Shown here piece by piece: positions 8,166 through 17,488 of a stretch of 64,000 bases of DNA. The position numbers and the translations under genes are program-made. The stretch's first letter is position 1; each line of letters opens with the position of its first letter. A model generated the notes under the pieces. It was given only the letters and a program-made list of their open reading frames with translations. It ran no database searches and was not told the DNA's origin. Origin of the DNA: DASRIA01 sp963724065 (GTDB lineage: Bacteria; Actinomycetota; Thermoleophilia; Solirubrobacterales; JBBDJG01); assembly GCA_963724065.1 (NCBI GenBank), contig CAVRTB010000002.1, forward strand, positions 446,949 to 510,948, written 5' to 3'.

Positions 8166-9305
8166 ATGACACAAGGACATGCGCTAGCGGTGAACCCCGA
8201 CCTCCAAAACCCGCGGCTTCTGCTGCTTCTGCTCCCGCTCCTGGGATGCGGACACTCGGAGCCATTCGGCACGCCCTCCACCGGAACCGACCAGCCGTTC
8301 GATGCCGGACCTCCAGTTCAATTGACCTACAACCTGGGACCCGATCGCGGTGCCGCCTGGCTCTCCGACGGCTCCGGCATTCTCTACTCGACGCAGCAGC
8401 TGGGACGGCGCGACAATGACGTCTGCCTCGCCCTGCTCCCGCCCGGCGGAGGCAGTCAACGGCAGCTGACCTGCGATCTGTCGCCCACCGGGGCTGATAC
8501 TGTAGACGCTATCGAGTCTCCCGCACCGGCGCCGGATGGGCGGTTGGCTTTCGTCGGATACAGCTCTCGGTTCGGCACCATTCCACCCGGCAGCACCGGT
8601 ATCTACCTCGGCTCGCGTTCCAATCCCGCCGGCAGGACCACGCTTCGTTCGCTGCCGTACACCATACCGGGAGGACCGCTGCACACGGCCGCCTCTCAGC
8701 TCCGCTGGCTGACAACGACACGACTGGTGTATCTCGGGGAGCGAGCGGACTTCGCGCCGCACTGCGACCGGTGTGCCGAGTGGGATACCGTGACCACAGG
8801 CCTGAACGTGGTCGCCCTCGATGTGACTCAGCCTGGAGGGATACCGCAGCTCATTCCCGGCACCGACAACGCTTCCGGTCTCTCGCGGGGAGCTGACGAG
8901 GATGAGATCTACTTCACCTTGAGCGGCGACGCCCGAGTGTACCGTCAGAGACTTTCCACCGGCGCCATCAGTGTGGCGTATGACTTCGGCGCCGCGGGCA
9001 TGGCACGGGATGTCCACGTCGTCGGAAGCCGGATGGCGGCGGTCGTCGGGGGGCGGGTGGCGTACGGGGTCGATCCGCGGTTCGGACCCACGCAATGGGA
9101 CAGCGGAGGCGTGCTGCACCTGGTGGATCTCTCCTCCGGCCAGGACAGGGTTCTCGGCGGACCGGGATTGTTCCGGCGACCGCAGATTTCTCCGTCGGGT
9201 TCGGCCGTTGTTGTCGAGGTGTATCCCCTCGACATCGGGTTCGGGGACCCACCCGACACCCTGGTAAGCCGGCGAGGTGATCTGTTTCTCTACGGGCTGC
9301 CGTGA
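8166..9305 (+). CDS. Lipoprotein with TolB-like beta-propeller
   Basis: A protein of about 379 residues with a hydrophobic leader ending in a lipobox (LLPLLGC), so probably anchored to the outer or inner membrane. The body shows repeated WD40/TolB-like blades: GAAWLSDGSGILYST, PAPAPDGRLAFVGY, ISPSGSAVVVEV. The gene overlaps the following TonB receptor start by four bases (GTGA), so the pair is translationally coupled, which suggests a surface protein working with the receptor. The start could also be the GTG at 8190. No enzymatic motifs are visible; ligand unknown. Confidence 0.7.
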   Translation: MTQGHALAVNPDLQNPRLLLLLLPLLGCGHSEPFGTPSTGTDQPFDAGPPVQLTYNLGPDRGAAWLSDGSGILYSTQQLGRRDNDVCLALLPPGGGSQRQLTCDLSPTGADTVDAIESPAPAPDGRLAFVGYSSRFGTIPPGSTGIYLGSRSNPAGRTTLRSLPYTIPGGPLHTAASQLRWLTTTRLVYLGERADFAPHCDRCAEWDTVTTGLNVVALDVTQPGGIPQLIPGTDNASGLSRGADEDEIYFTLSGDARVYRQRLSTGAISVAYDFGAAGMARDVHVVGSRMAAVVGGRVAYGVDPRFGPTQWDSGGVLHLVDLSSGQDRVLGGPGLFRRPQISPSGSAVVVEVYPLDIGFGDPPDTLVSRRGDLFLYGLP

Positions 9306-12079
9306 CCCCCCGGGGCGTGACCGCACTGGCCGCGATGGTTCTTGCCGCGGCGCTGCCGCGGGCCGCCATGGGGCAGGCGGAAGGCTCTATGGCCGGCCGA
9401 GTGCTGGATGCGCGCTCCGGCACCGGACTCCCCCAGGCCCAGGTACTGGTGGACGGCCGACTCCGGGCCGTCACCGATACAGCCGGCACCTATCGGGCCC
9501 GTGGCATCCGGAGCGGCTGGCACCGAATCTCGGCGCGTCTCATCGGTTATCGCAGCGTGGTGCAGGACAGCGTTTTCGTCCGCGCGGGCGCAACCACGAT
9601 GCTGGACTTTTCGCTGGAGACCAACCCGCTCGAGCTGGCCCCTCTGGTGGTGACGGCCCCGGTGGATCCGGTGCTCGACCCGCTCGCGACCGCGACGGAG
9701 CAGAAGATCAGCGCGGAAGACCTCCGCGAGCTGCCGGTGAGCTCACTGGAGGAAGCGCTGGCGTTGTCGGCCGGAAGCGTGGGCCAGAGCTACCGGGGCG
9801 GCAGGTTGGGCGAAGAGTCCTTCATCCTAGATGGGCTCGGCGTGAAGAACCAGCTCGACGCGGCCAACGGCGGACTCGGCCTCCGGATACCTCCCGACGT
9901 GCTGAGTGAGGCGTCGCTCGTCACCAACGGCTTCTCCGCGCGATACGGACAGGCGCTCTCCGGCCTGGTGAACGTGGTGACCAAGGAGCCCGGAAACCGC
10001 TGGGAAGGCCGCCTCGGGTACGAGACTGATAGACCATTGGGCGGCCGCTGGGACCTGGGACTGGACCGCTTTGTTGCCCAGGCGGATGGTCCACTCATCG
10101 GGCGAGTCGGCGCGGTGGCCGCCATCGATGTGGCCGGCAGACTCGACGCCGATCCGGTGAACGCGCCGGCACCCACTGACCCTCGCGATCCGCGAACCTC
10201 TGCTCCCGCTATGCTGCCCCACAACAGCGGCGAGCAGTGGACCGCGCTGGGCAAGATCACGTTACCACTGACCGATCAGCTCACCCTGCGCACGCTCGGG
10301 GTCCACACCGAAGACCAGAGCCTGCTCTACGACCAGGCCTACAAGTACGACCTGGCCCTTGCTCCGGCACAGCGCCTTCGCGGCGACCTGTTCACCGGCC
10401 ACGTGCAGTACGCCACCAGTCCGCGCAGCGGCAAGCCGCTGATAGCGGATCTCCGGGTGGGCCGGTTCACGCGGGAGTTTATCCGCGGGACGCTGGATGC
10501 CGAGGTGAGCTACGCCCTGGGGGCGCTCACCGGGCGCCGGTTCCACTTCCTGGGCGAAGACATCGCGCGCGCGCAAGAGACCGCCGGCGGTCCAATCGAT
10601 GGCCTTTTCGTGCCGCAACCGAGCACCACATCGCCCTGGGGAGTGCCGGCCTTCTTCCTGGGGGGAGGTTCGAGCGGTGAGCTCGGCTGGAGCCACTTCG
10701 GTGAGACCAGGGGCCAGCTCGACGTGACCTTCGGAGCCAGCGAGAGTGTGGACCTCTATGCCGGGGCCGAGCTGACACGGCAGCAGGTGCGGACCTTTCA
10801 ACGTGCGCTGGGCTATCTGCCGGTGGGCGACAGTGTGCCGCCGGTAGCGGTGTCCAGCTTCTCGCCCCGGAGCGCGGCCGGGTACCTCGAGGGACAAATT
10901 CGCCTGGCCGATCTGGCGTTCACGGCGGGCCTCCGCTACGACCAGTTCAACGCCGGCAGCACGCTGGCGGCCGAGTCGCGCGGCTCCCGGCGCCGCCTCA
11001 GTCCTCGCTTTGCGGTGTCGACCATCCTCGCCAAGGCCACCTTCGTGGCCAGCTACGGCCGGTTCGCACAGGCACCCGATTACCAATACCTGGCCGACGC
11101 GGCCTTCGACGATACCACGAGAACCGGCCGGTTCCGCCGCGGCAATCCCAACATCGGCTTCGAAGACGCCACCCAGTACGAGTTCAGCCTCCGGCTCCGG
11201 CCCACGCCCATCACGTCGCTTCGGCTCGGGGTATACGTCAAGCGGCTCGACGGGCTGGTGGCCTCCGTGCCGCTCGGCCTGGATCCGGATTCCACCATCT
11301 TCGGGAATGCGGACGCTGGCAGCGTCAAAGGCGCCGAACTGCTCTTCGAGCGCGAGCTGCGAGGAGGATTCGGCATGCGGGTGGCGTACACGCTCCAACG
11401 CGCCACCGCCACGGCCACCGACGCGTTTCTCCTCAATCGACTGATCTCGATCGATCCGGTGACCGGTGACACGATCCGGCCGGCACGGGCCGAGTTTGCG
11501 CTGGACTATGACCGCCGGCATACCGGCACGGTGATTCTCCGCAGCCGGATACCGCACGAGTCCAGTCCCAAACTGCTGGGGGTGCGCCCTCTGGGAGGAC
11601 TCGAGAGCGCCGCAATCATCCGGTTGAGCTCCGGGTTGCCGTTCTCCCGCACCAACACCGCCGGTGACTCGCTGTTGGGTCTGCCGAACGACTCACGACT
11701 GCCGGCCACGATGACCGTGGATCTGCTGGTGCGCCGGCCTCTGCGACTGGGCGGCGCCCGGGGCGGTGTGTACCTGGATGTGAGGAACCTGCTGAACCGG
11801 CGAAACGTCGTGGCGGTACGAAGGGATACGGGGCAGCCGGCCCCGGATATCGCGGGCGTCGAAGCCCTGGCGGAGGCGGCCTACCAGGCCCATCCGGAGG
11901 AGATTCCGTTCGAGTCGGCGCGCTATAGGGCCTTCGCCGACACCGATGGCAATGGTTATATCGAGGGAAGGGAGGAGCTGTTTCCGCTGTACCTGGCAGC
12001 GGCCCGGGACTTTACTCAGCCCCTGTTTGCGTACGGCCCGCCCCGCTTGCTGCGGCTGGGGGTCGAGTTCCTTTTCTGA
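9302..12079 (+). CDS. TonB-dependent receptor with carboxypeptidase-regulatory-like N-terminal domain
   Basis: A 925-residue outer-membrane receptor. After a signal peptide (cleavage near AAMGQA) comes a CarboxypepD_reg-like domain (AGRVLDARSGTGLPQAQVLVDG to about residue 110). The plug domain follows (SLEEALALSAGSVGQ, ILDGLGVKN, GFSARYGQALSGLVNVVTKE), then a 22-strand-type barrel ending in the aromatic LLRLGVEFLF. Two points stand out: the plug is joined to the propeller lipoprotein by overlap, and a calcium-loop motif (DTDGNGYIEG, about residues 880-890) sits in a late extracellular or turn region. The substrate is not deducible. The 3' end overlaps the opposing flavoprotein gene by 64 bases. 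Confidence 0.93.
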   Translation: MTPRGVTALAAMVLAAALPRAAMGQAEGSMAGRVLDARSGTGLPQAQVLVDGRLRAVTDTAGTYRARGIRSGWHRISARLIGYRSVVQDSVFVRAGATTMLDFSLETNPLELAPLVVTAPVDPVLDPLATATEQKISAEDLRELPVSSLEEALALSAGSVGQSYRGGRLGEESFILDGLGVKNQLDAANGGLGLRIPPDVLSEASLVTNGFSARYGQALSGLVNVVTKEPGNRWEGRLGYETDRPLGGRWDLGLDRFVAQADGPLIGRVGAVAAIDVAGRLDADPVNAPAPTDPRDPRTSAPAMLPHNSGEQWTALGKITLPLTDQLTLRTLGVHTEDQSLLYDQAYKYDLALAPAQRLRGDLFTGHVQYATSPRSGKPLIADLRVGRFTREFIRGTLDAEVSYALGALTGRRFHFLGEDIARAQETAGGPIDGLFVPQPSTTSPWGVPAFFLGGGSSGELGWSHFGETRGQLDVTFGASESVDLYAGAELTRQQVRTFQRALGYLPVGDSVPPVAVSSFSPRSAAGYLEGQIRLADLAFTAGLRYDQFNAGSTLAAESRGSRRRLSPRFAVSTILAKATFVASYGRFAQAPDYQYLADAAFDDTTRTGRFRRGNPNIGFEDATQYEFSLRLRPTPITSLRLGVYVKRLDGLVASVPLGLDPDSTIFGNADAGSVKGAELLFERELRGGFGMRVAYTLQRATATATDAFLLNRLISIDPVTGDTIRPARAEFALDYDRRHTGTVILRSRIPHESSPKLLGVRPLGGLESAAIIRLSSGLPFSRTNTAGDSLLGLPNDSRLPATMTVDLLVRRPLRLGGARGGVYLDVRNLLNRRNVVAVRRDTGQPAPDIAGVEALAEAAYQAHPEEIPFESARYRAFADTDGNGYIEGREELFPLYLAAARDFTQPLFAYGPPRLLRLGVEFLF

Positions 12080-12975
12080 GCCAGGTCTTCCTTGAGCAGA
12101 ACTTTGTTGATGGCCATGCCGGCTTCGCTCCCCTCGGCGGCGGCCACGACCACGAACTGAACATCCTTCGAGGCATCGCCCGCCACGTACAGCCCGGAGA
12201 CGTTGGTCACCTCACAGCTCCCCGTGTCCACCGTGCCCTTCGCGTTGAACCGGGCGCCCAGCTGTTCGGCAAGCCGGGAGCGTTGATGCTGACCGGAGCA
12301 GAAAAAGAGGGCCCGCCGGGAGAGCGGCTCGCCCTGGCCGAAAACGATCCGGTCCAGGAGCCCGTCCCTGCCCTCGAGCCGCACAACCGGGTCGTCGCGC
12401 ACCTCGATTCCGGCCTGGTTGAGCTGCTCTTCTTCCTCCTCTGACAAACCGGCGGGCCCATCGGTGCAAAGCACCACGTCGTCGCTCCACACGGTCAGCC
12501 CCAGGGCCAGCGCGGTGCCGGCCTCGGCGCGGCCATAGACTGCGAGCGGCTGATCGCGCCACTCCCATGCGTCGCAATAGGGGCAGTGGTGGACACTCTT
12601 GCCGTACAGCTCCGGGAATCCCTCGATCTGGGGAACTTCATCCACCACGCCCGTGGCCAGGAGCAGCTTGCGGGCGCTGAGCTGGAGGCCGCCGGCGCAG
12701 ACGACGCTGAAGCCGCCCGAGGTTCTGCGGGCTCCGGTTATCTCACCACGATGGAACTCGACCGTGGGATACCGCTCCAGGTCCTGGCGGGCCAGGCGGA
12801 GAAACTCGCCCGGGTGCATGCCGTCCCGCGTGAGATACCCATGCAGTCCATCCGACTGCGCGTTCCTCGGCTCGCCGGCATCGCACACCAGCACGCTGCG
12901 CCGGCACCGCGCCAGCATGAGCGCCCCGCTCAGGCCGGCCGGGCCAGCGCCAACGACGATGCAGTCGTACGTCAC
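12016..12975 (-). CDS. Thioredoxin-reductase-like NAD(P)/FAD oxidoreductase
   Basis: A 319-residue flavoprotein of the low-molecular-weight thioredoxin reductase type. FAD site: VVGAGPAGLSGALMLAR at the N-terminus. Redox-active cysteines: HHCPYCDAWEW, near residue 133. The second GxG Rossmann motif is degenerate (AVYGRAEAGTALAL), and GLYVAGDASKDVQF gives the C-terminal FAD contact. This pattern is common in the YumC/TrxR-like group with unknown partner. The GTG start overlaps the stop of the upstream SRPBCC gene (GTGA). It is the last gene of a five-gene minus-strand operon. A basic tail (SRSKRGG) extends beyond the usual fold. Confidence 0.87.
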   Translation of the reverse strand: MTYDCIVVGAGPAGLSGALMLARCRRSVLVCDAGEPRNAQSDGLHGYLTRDGMHPGEFLRLARQDLERYPTVEFHRGEITGARRTSGGFSVVCAGGLQLSARKLLLATGVVDEVPQIEGFPELYGKSVHHCPYCDAWEWRDQPLAVYGRAEAGTALALGLTVWSDDVVLCTDGPAGLSEEEEEQLNQAGIEVRDDPVVRLEGRDGLLDRIVFGQGEPLSRRALFFCSGQHQRSRLAEQLGARFNAKGTVDTGSCEVTNVSGLYVAGDASKDVQFVVVAAAEGSEAGMAINKVLLKEDLAQKRNSTPSRSKRGGPYANRG

Positions 12976-13745
12976 CGAGCGGGTTGACTCGGCCTGCGCG
13001 CGCGAGAGCCGGTTGCCACCTCACCCGAGTCCATGACCTGCTTGAGCCGGCGCAGATCCTCCGCCACCTGCTTGGAGGGCTCCTCACCGAGCAGCTTGGC
13101 CACGGCGACGCCCACCTGGCCGGCCGGAGGCTCGTAGCTCAATACCACGCGAACTTCGGTGGCCGCCCCGTCGTCCGACGGCGTAAAGTGTACCGAGCCG
13201 GCGTTGCTGATCTCGGATCCAGGAAGCGAACGCCATGCGATCAGCTCATCGTCGATCTCGTTGTGGATGACGGCATCCCACTCCACTCGGGTGCCGGCCG
13301 GACCCTTGGCCACCCAGCGGGAGCGGTTCTCATCGATCACGGTGACCGCTTCCAGATGATCCATGAAGCGGGGCAGGTTCTCGAAATTTCGCCAGAAGCG
13401 ATAGACCTCGAGCACGGGGCGATTGATGGTCACACTTTCTTCCACCTTGGTTCCCTGCCCCCGGCCAACGCTCGCCACCGGACCATCGCGGTTCTCCCGG
13501 CGGGTGAGTCCCGCCAGGACGCGCTTTGCCGGACCACGTCCGGTGAGCGCGCGAGCGATCAACCCGGTCGCCACCGGAAACAGGATGGGCCGAAGCCGGC
13601 GCTTTCGAAAGCTCAACGCTACCAAGGCCACGCCGGCAATACCGGAGACCAGGCGCTCGGTCTTCCCCACGTCCGTCTCTTTCACGTCCTTGTGCCGCCG
13701 GAGGTTCTCCCACCGTTCGCTCGAGCCATTGTATGTCGATGCCAT
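12972..13745 (-). CDS. SRPBCC-family protein with N-terminal membrane segment
   Basis: A 257-residue protein. Residues about 25-75 form a DUF2892/YgaP-like membrane part (RLVSGIAGVALVALSF, basic RKRRLR, then ILFPVATGLIARALTG). Residues about 100-245 are a START/SRPBCC lipid-binding-type domain (ESVTINRPVLEVYRFWRNFENLPRFMDHLEAVTV, later VEWDAVIHNEIDDELIAWRS). This fusion is often seen in stress-associated operons. No catalytic residues are known for the group; binding of a hydrophobic ligand is expected from the fold. It is the second-last gene of its operon and closely resembles the SRPBCC protein at 15063-15962, which suggests duplication. Confidence 0.85.
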   Translation of the reverse strand: MASTYNGSSERWENLRRHKDVKETDVGKTERLVSGIAGVALVALSFRKRRLRPILFPVATGLIARALTGRGPAKRVLAGLTRRENRDGPVASVGRGQGTKVEESVTINRPVLEVYRFWRNFENLPRFMDHLEAVTVIDENRSRWVAKGPAGTRVEWDAVIHNEIDDELIAWRSLPGSEISNAGSVHFTPSDDGAATEVRVVLSYEPPAGQVGVAVAKLLGEEPSKQVAEDLRRLKQVMDSGEVATGSRARRPSQPAR

Positions 13746-13754
13746 GGAGCCTTC

Positions 13755-14795
13755 CTATGCGATTTGGTTGTATTTTTTCGCCGCCCGATCCCCGAGACGG
13801 CTGAGCCATGAAGGAGAAAACCGAGACTGGCTATCTGCGCCTTTGCGACGCCCGCCGGAGACGCCGTGCGAACCCGGCAGCAGGCGATCCACCGCGGACA
13901 GCACGCTGGCGGTGAACCCGGGCGCAACCGCATTCACTACCGCGGCAATGCGGGCTGGAATCGGGAACAGGACCTCTGCGCTTCCCCGCCGGCAGGCGGC
14001 CGCGATTCGGCGAGCGGCAGATTCGGCGCTGATCGAAAGGCCCGGCAACGCGTCACTTATGCTGAACCAGGCGTATTCGGCGCGGTGCTGGCCCCGAAAG
14101 ATGGCATTCCGAGGGCTCCCGGTGCGCATGAGCCCGGGGCAGACGGTCACGACCTTGATGCCATCAGCCGCAAGCTCAGCACGCAGCCCCTGCGAGAAGC
14201 CCACCGCGGCGAACTTGCTGGCGCTGTAGGGCAAGAGATGAGGGATACCGAGTTTGCCGCCGATGGACGTGATGTTCACGATGCGTCCGGCCCGGCGGGC
14301 GCGCATCTCGGGCAGCAGCGCGAGCGTGGGGTAGAGCATTCCCCAGAAATTCGTGGCCATCGCCTCCTCGTAGTCGGCCACCGACATCGTAACGGCAGGC
14401 CCAACCTCGATCACACCTGCGTTGTTGATGAGCACATCTATCGGTCCCAGTTGCCGCCATACCTCATCGAGCAGTCTCCCGACTGAGGCCGGGTCGGTGA
14501 CGTCGGCCTGGACGGCCACGACCGCCGCCCCGGTCTTGGCGAGCGATTGATTCGCCCGCTCGAGCGATTCCGCGTCCCGGCCGCAGATCGCGACCCGGGC
14601 GCCCTCGTCCCGCATCTGCTTTGCGAGCGCCAGTCCGAGCCCGCGAGAGCCGCCAGTAATCAGAACGGTCCTTCCCCGCAGACTGTACCCGTACTTTCTC
14701 AGTCTGCGCGCTGCCCACAGCGACACGCCTGCGGCCACGGCTAACGACCTCTGGGAGACCTTTCGCTTGAAGGCCCTTCGCGCCAGTCGCTTCAC
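13755..14795 (-). CDS. Short-chain dehydrogenase with N-terminal membrane anchor
   Basis: A 346-residue SDR. A basic, hydrophobic N-terminal region (about 35 residues) precedes the Rossmann fold. NAD(P) site: ITGGSRGLGLALA; acidic DVTDP; NNAG; catalytic S in VNITSIGG and Y-x-x-x-K as YSASK. The substrate region is extended at the C-terminus (RIAAVVNAVAPGFTASVLSAVDRLLPG), which is a membrane-associated or lid segment found in DltE/retinol-type SDRs. It overlaps the upstream acidic gene by four bases and is 9 bases from the next SRPBCC gene. Likely substrate is a lipid-like aldehyde, alcohol or ketone, by inference from its SRPBCC neighbours. Confidence 0.87.
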   Translation of the reverse strand: MKRLARRAFKRKVSQRSLAVAAGVSLWAARRLRKYGYSLRGRTVLITGGSRGLGLALAKQMRDEGARVAICGRDAESLERANQSLAKTGAAVVAVQADVTDPASVGRLLDEVWRQLGPIDVLINNAGVIEVGPAVTMSVADYEEAMATNFWGMLYPTLALLPEMRARRAGRIVNITSIGGKLGIPHLLPYSASKFAAVGFSQGLRAELAADGIKVVTVCPGLMRTGSPRNAIFRGQHRAEYAWFSISDALPGLSISAESAARRIAAACRRGSAEVLFPIPARIAAVVNAVAPGFTASVLSAVDRLLPGSHGVSGGRRKGADSQSRFSPSWLSRLGDRAAKKYNQIA

Positions 14796-15085
14796 CCCTC
14801 GCCCCCCGATCTCGGCTCCGACGCCTTCCGCTTGCGGCCGGCATTCTTGACCGCGCGATCATGGGCGTCATCATCCAGCAAGGCGGCCATGCCATCCCGG
14901 TGCCCCGGATCGGCGATCTCTTCCTTGGGATTGGGATAATGAGCTCCCATCCGTTCCGGGTCACGCGGTTCCTCGAAGTCCAGCTCCACCGGCCGGTCCC
15001 GGGTTCCCTCGCTCTCCTCCAGCTCGAAGCGGGTGCGGTCGTCCTCCGACATGGTGGCGAACTTACGGCTGAGATTCCTTGCCAT
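14792..15085 (-). CDS. Small acidic hypothetical protein in SRPBCC/SDR operon
   Basis: A 97-residue hydrophilic protein, rich in Asp, Glu, Arg and Pro, with no hydrophobic core (EDDRTRFELEESEGTRDRP, GHRDGMAALLDDDAHDRAV). It looks intrinsically disordered. The ATG at 15085 is preferred over one three codons upstream because both lie inside the SRPBCC gene, which ends at 15063. The ATGA-type overlap with the SDR start shows translational coupling. I do not recognise the family. Its place between SRPBCC and SDR genes suggests an accessory protein of the same stress-type operon. Confidence 0.6.
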   Translation of the reverse strand: MARNLSRKFATMSEDDRTRFELEESEGTRDRPVELDFEEPRDPERMGAHYPNPKEEIADPGHRDGMAALLDDDAHDRAVKNAGRKRKASEPRSGGEG

Positions 15086-15962
15086 GTGTTCCACTCCTCG
15101 TGGTGGCCTCGAGTAGTGACTTCATGCGCCCGAGGTCCTCGTTCAGTTTGGCTCTGGGATCGGAGCCGAGCAGCTGAGCCACCGCTTCGCCGGCACCCCC
15201 CGCGGGTGGATGGTAGCAGAACCGCAAGTTCACCCGAGTCCCGTTTCCGGCCTGGGCAAAGCGAATGATGCCCGCATTCTCCAGCATGGAACCCGCCTCA
15301 CTCCTCCAGGCAATCACTTCCTCGGATACCTGCTGGGTCAGCACCGCGCTCCACTCGATGGGCAGGCCGCCAGGTCCACTCACGCTCCAATGGGATCGGC
15401 CGGCCCCCAGGTCTTGCACCTTCCGCACATGAGACATGAAGAGCGGGAAATTCTCGTAGTTACTCCAGAACGCGTACACCTGGTCGATCGGTGCGTCGAT
15501 ATAGAGCGTTTTCTGGATATCCACGGCGCGCCGCCGGTCAGAAGCAACGCCGGGCAGGGCAAGGCGTCCTCGACGTGCTGAATCGAGCAACAGACCGGTG
15601 CCGAGGGTTCGGAGGATGGTGGCCACCTTGCCCCGGCGGGTGAGTCCGTACAGGGCAAGCAGGCCGCCCGCCACTTTCAGGGCGGTGGCGCGGGAGTCCG
15701 ATAAGGGTTCACCACCGCCTCCGATGGTTCCCAGCGTTGCCTCCCCCAGGCCCTCCAGGTCGCCGATGCGGGAGCCGTAGATTTGGGTGCGAAACCCGAG
15801 GATCTCGGAGTCGCTGGCCCCGAGAGCGTGGCGAACCTCGTCTACGATCGGCCGGAGTCTTTCGCTCAGGCGCTGCCGGCGGATCGGCCCTCGCTCCGGA
15901 TCCAGCAGGTACACCATGCCTGCGCCGAAGGTCATGCCGCTAATGAACATTTTGGTGCCCAT
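15063..15962 (-). CDS. SRPBCC-family protein, first gene of operon
   Basis: A 299-residue protein with an N-terminal glycine-rich membrane-type segment (ISGMTFGAGMVYLLDPERG), a middle region with a second hydrophobic part (LKVAGGLLALYGLTRRG), and a C-terminal SRPBCC/polyketide-cyclase-like domain (KTLYIDAPIDQVYAFWSNYENFPLFMSHVRKV). The DPERG motif after the first hydrophobic segment is typical of YtxH-like stress proteins. The ATG at 15962 is chosen because GGGAGG lies 8-9 bases upstream; the GTG at 15971 has no room for a ribosome site. Shares its domain plan with the gene at 12972-13745. Confidence 0.83.
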   Translation of the reverse strand: MGTKMFISGMTFGAGMVYLLDPERGPIRRQRLSERLRPIVDEVRHALGASDSEILGFRTQIYGSRIGDLEGLGEATLGTIGGGGEPLSDSRATALKVAGGLLALYGLTRRGKVATILRTLGTGLLLDSARRGRLALPGVASDRRRAVDIQKTLYIDAPIDQVYAFWSNYENFPLFMSHVRKVQDLGAGRSHWSVSGPGGLPIEWSAVLTQQVSEEVIAWRSEAGSMLENAGIIRFAQAGNGTRVNLRFCYHPPAGGAGEAVAQLLGSDPRAKLNEDLGRMKSLLEATTRSGTHGKESQP

Positions 15963-16267
15963 GGTTCCCACCTCCCGGAAGAGCCGGGAGCGAGGAGTCG
16001 GGAGTCAGGATTCGAGGGAGTTACCGGGCAGGCCCACGACTGAACGGTGGGGACCTGACCAATGACTTCCTGACCCAGCTCACGCCTCCCGACTCCGGAC
16101 TGTAATACTGTGAAACTGACCATTTGCCGTCAGTCTTCTGTGACGGCACTCACACGGTTTAGGAGGCGCGGAACCCGGAAAAGGGTACGGTAGAGGTCAA
16201 AATTGGCCGCGCTGGCAATTCATCTACGATAGAGTCGATCTACTTGTAAATACGAACGAGCTTTTCA
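15963..16267. other. Intergenic region between divergent operons, with short GACTCCC-type repeats
   Basis: About 300 bases without a gene. It contains fragments of a 7-base motif in both orientations (GGAGTCG/GGAGTCA near 15993-16006, CGACTCC near 16089). The stretch at 16200-16266 is AT-richer than its surroundings and probably carries the promoters of the divergent SRPBCC operon and glycosyltransferase gene, but no clear -35/-10 pair stands out. Confidence 0.45.
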
Positions 16268-17426
16268 ATGCCTTCGCAGTACACCGTTGTCGCGTTTTCG
16301 CACCTTCGCTGGAACTTTGTTTATCAACGCCCGCAGCATCTGCTCTCCCGTCTGGCCGCCAGGCACCGGGTGGTGTTCATCGAGGAACCCGAGCTCGACC
16401 CCGATGGCCCGCCCCGGTGGGAGAAGAGCTCACCAGCCCCGAACCTTACAGTATACCGGCCCCGGACCCCGGTGCGCGCCCCCGGGTTCCATGCCGACCA
16501 GCTCCCCGTCCTGGAGCCACTGATCGCGGAGTTGGCTGCCGAACTGGGCACCGCCACCCTTTTGGCCTGGCTGTACACGCCGATGGCGCTGCCGCTGGTC
16601 CGCGCCCTCGACCCGAATGCGGTCGTCTACGACTGCATGGACGAGCTGTCCCCGTTCCTGGGCGCCCCGCCCGAGCTCCTGTCCCACGAGGCCGCGCTGC
16701 TGGGGTATGCCGACGTCTGATGTTCACCGGCGGCCCCAGCCTTTATCGGGCCAAACAGGTCGCGCCATCCAAACGTGCACTGCTTTCCCAGCAGCGTCGA
16801 CGCGGCGCACTTTTGCCTGACCGCTGAGACGGCATCCCGGTCAGCGAAGCCGACGGATCAGGCCGAGCTTCCGCATCCCCGGCTGGGTTTCTACGGCGTC
16901 ATCGACGAACGGTTGGACCTGGAAATCGTAGACCGGCGTGGCTCAGGCTGCACCCCGACTGGCAGATCGTGCTGGTCGGGCCCGGTGGTGAAGATCGATC
17001 CGCTACGCTGCTGCCGCGCCGGCCCAATATCCATTACTTCGGCCTGCGCAGCTATGACGAGCTGCCGCCGCTACCTGGTCGGGCTGGGACGTCTGCCTGC
17101 TGCCCTTCGCCAGGAACGAGGCCACCCGCTTCATCAGCCCGACCAAGACGCTGGAGTACATGGCGGCCGAGCTTCCGATCGTGAGCACGCCGATCGCCGA
17201 CGTGGCGGAGCCCTACGGCCACATCGTCTACCTCGGCACCACAGCAGATGAATTCCTGGCGGCGTGCGAGGCGGCTCTGGCCTCCAGCCCCGCGGAGCGG
17301 GATCGCCGTGCAACCCAGATGAGGAAAGTCCTGGCGCGCACATCCTGGGACGTGACGGTCGATGCCATGGACACGCTCCTCGACCAGGCGATAGCAAGAA
17401 GTGTGGACGCTCGCGTACCCGTCTGA
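16268..17426 (+). pseudogene. GT4-like glycosyltransferase, several frameshifts
   Basis: Together the frames give a complete glycosyltransferase of about 380 residues. The N-terminal GT-B half is intact (VVAFSHLRWNFVYQRPQHLLSRLA, VVYDCMDELS) to a TGA at about 16718. The rest is spread over frames: FTGGPSLYRAK, then HCFPSSVDAAHF and LGFYGVIDERLDLE, then WQIVLVGPGG and IHYFGLRSYDEL, then LPFARNEATRFISPTKTLEYM in pieces, and AAELPIVSTPIADVAEPYG to the end. At least four single-base shifts lie between 16,718 and 17,150. Such clustering points to consensus error or recent decay. It precedes a UDP-galactopyranose-mutase-like gene, so a role in cell-surface glycan synthesis is likely. Confidence 0.75.
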
Positions 17427-17488
17427 GGAGGAGTATCGCAATACGAGGTCGTTTAGCTCGACACCCTGAAAGGATTCAAGGCCCTCAC

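Noticed and set aside
10262..11557. A 431-residue minus-strand open frame
   Set aside because: Antisense shadow of the TonB receptor; no recognisable motif.
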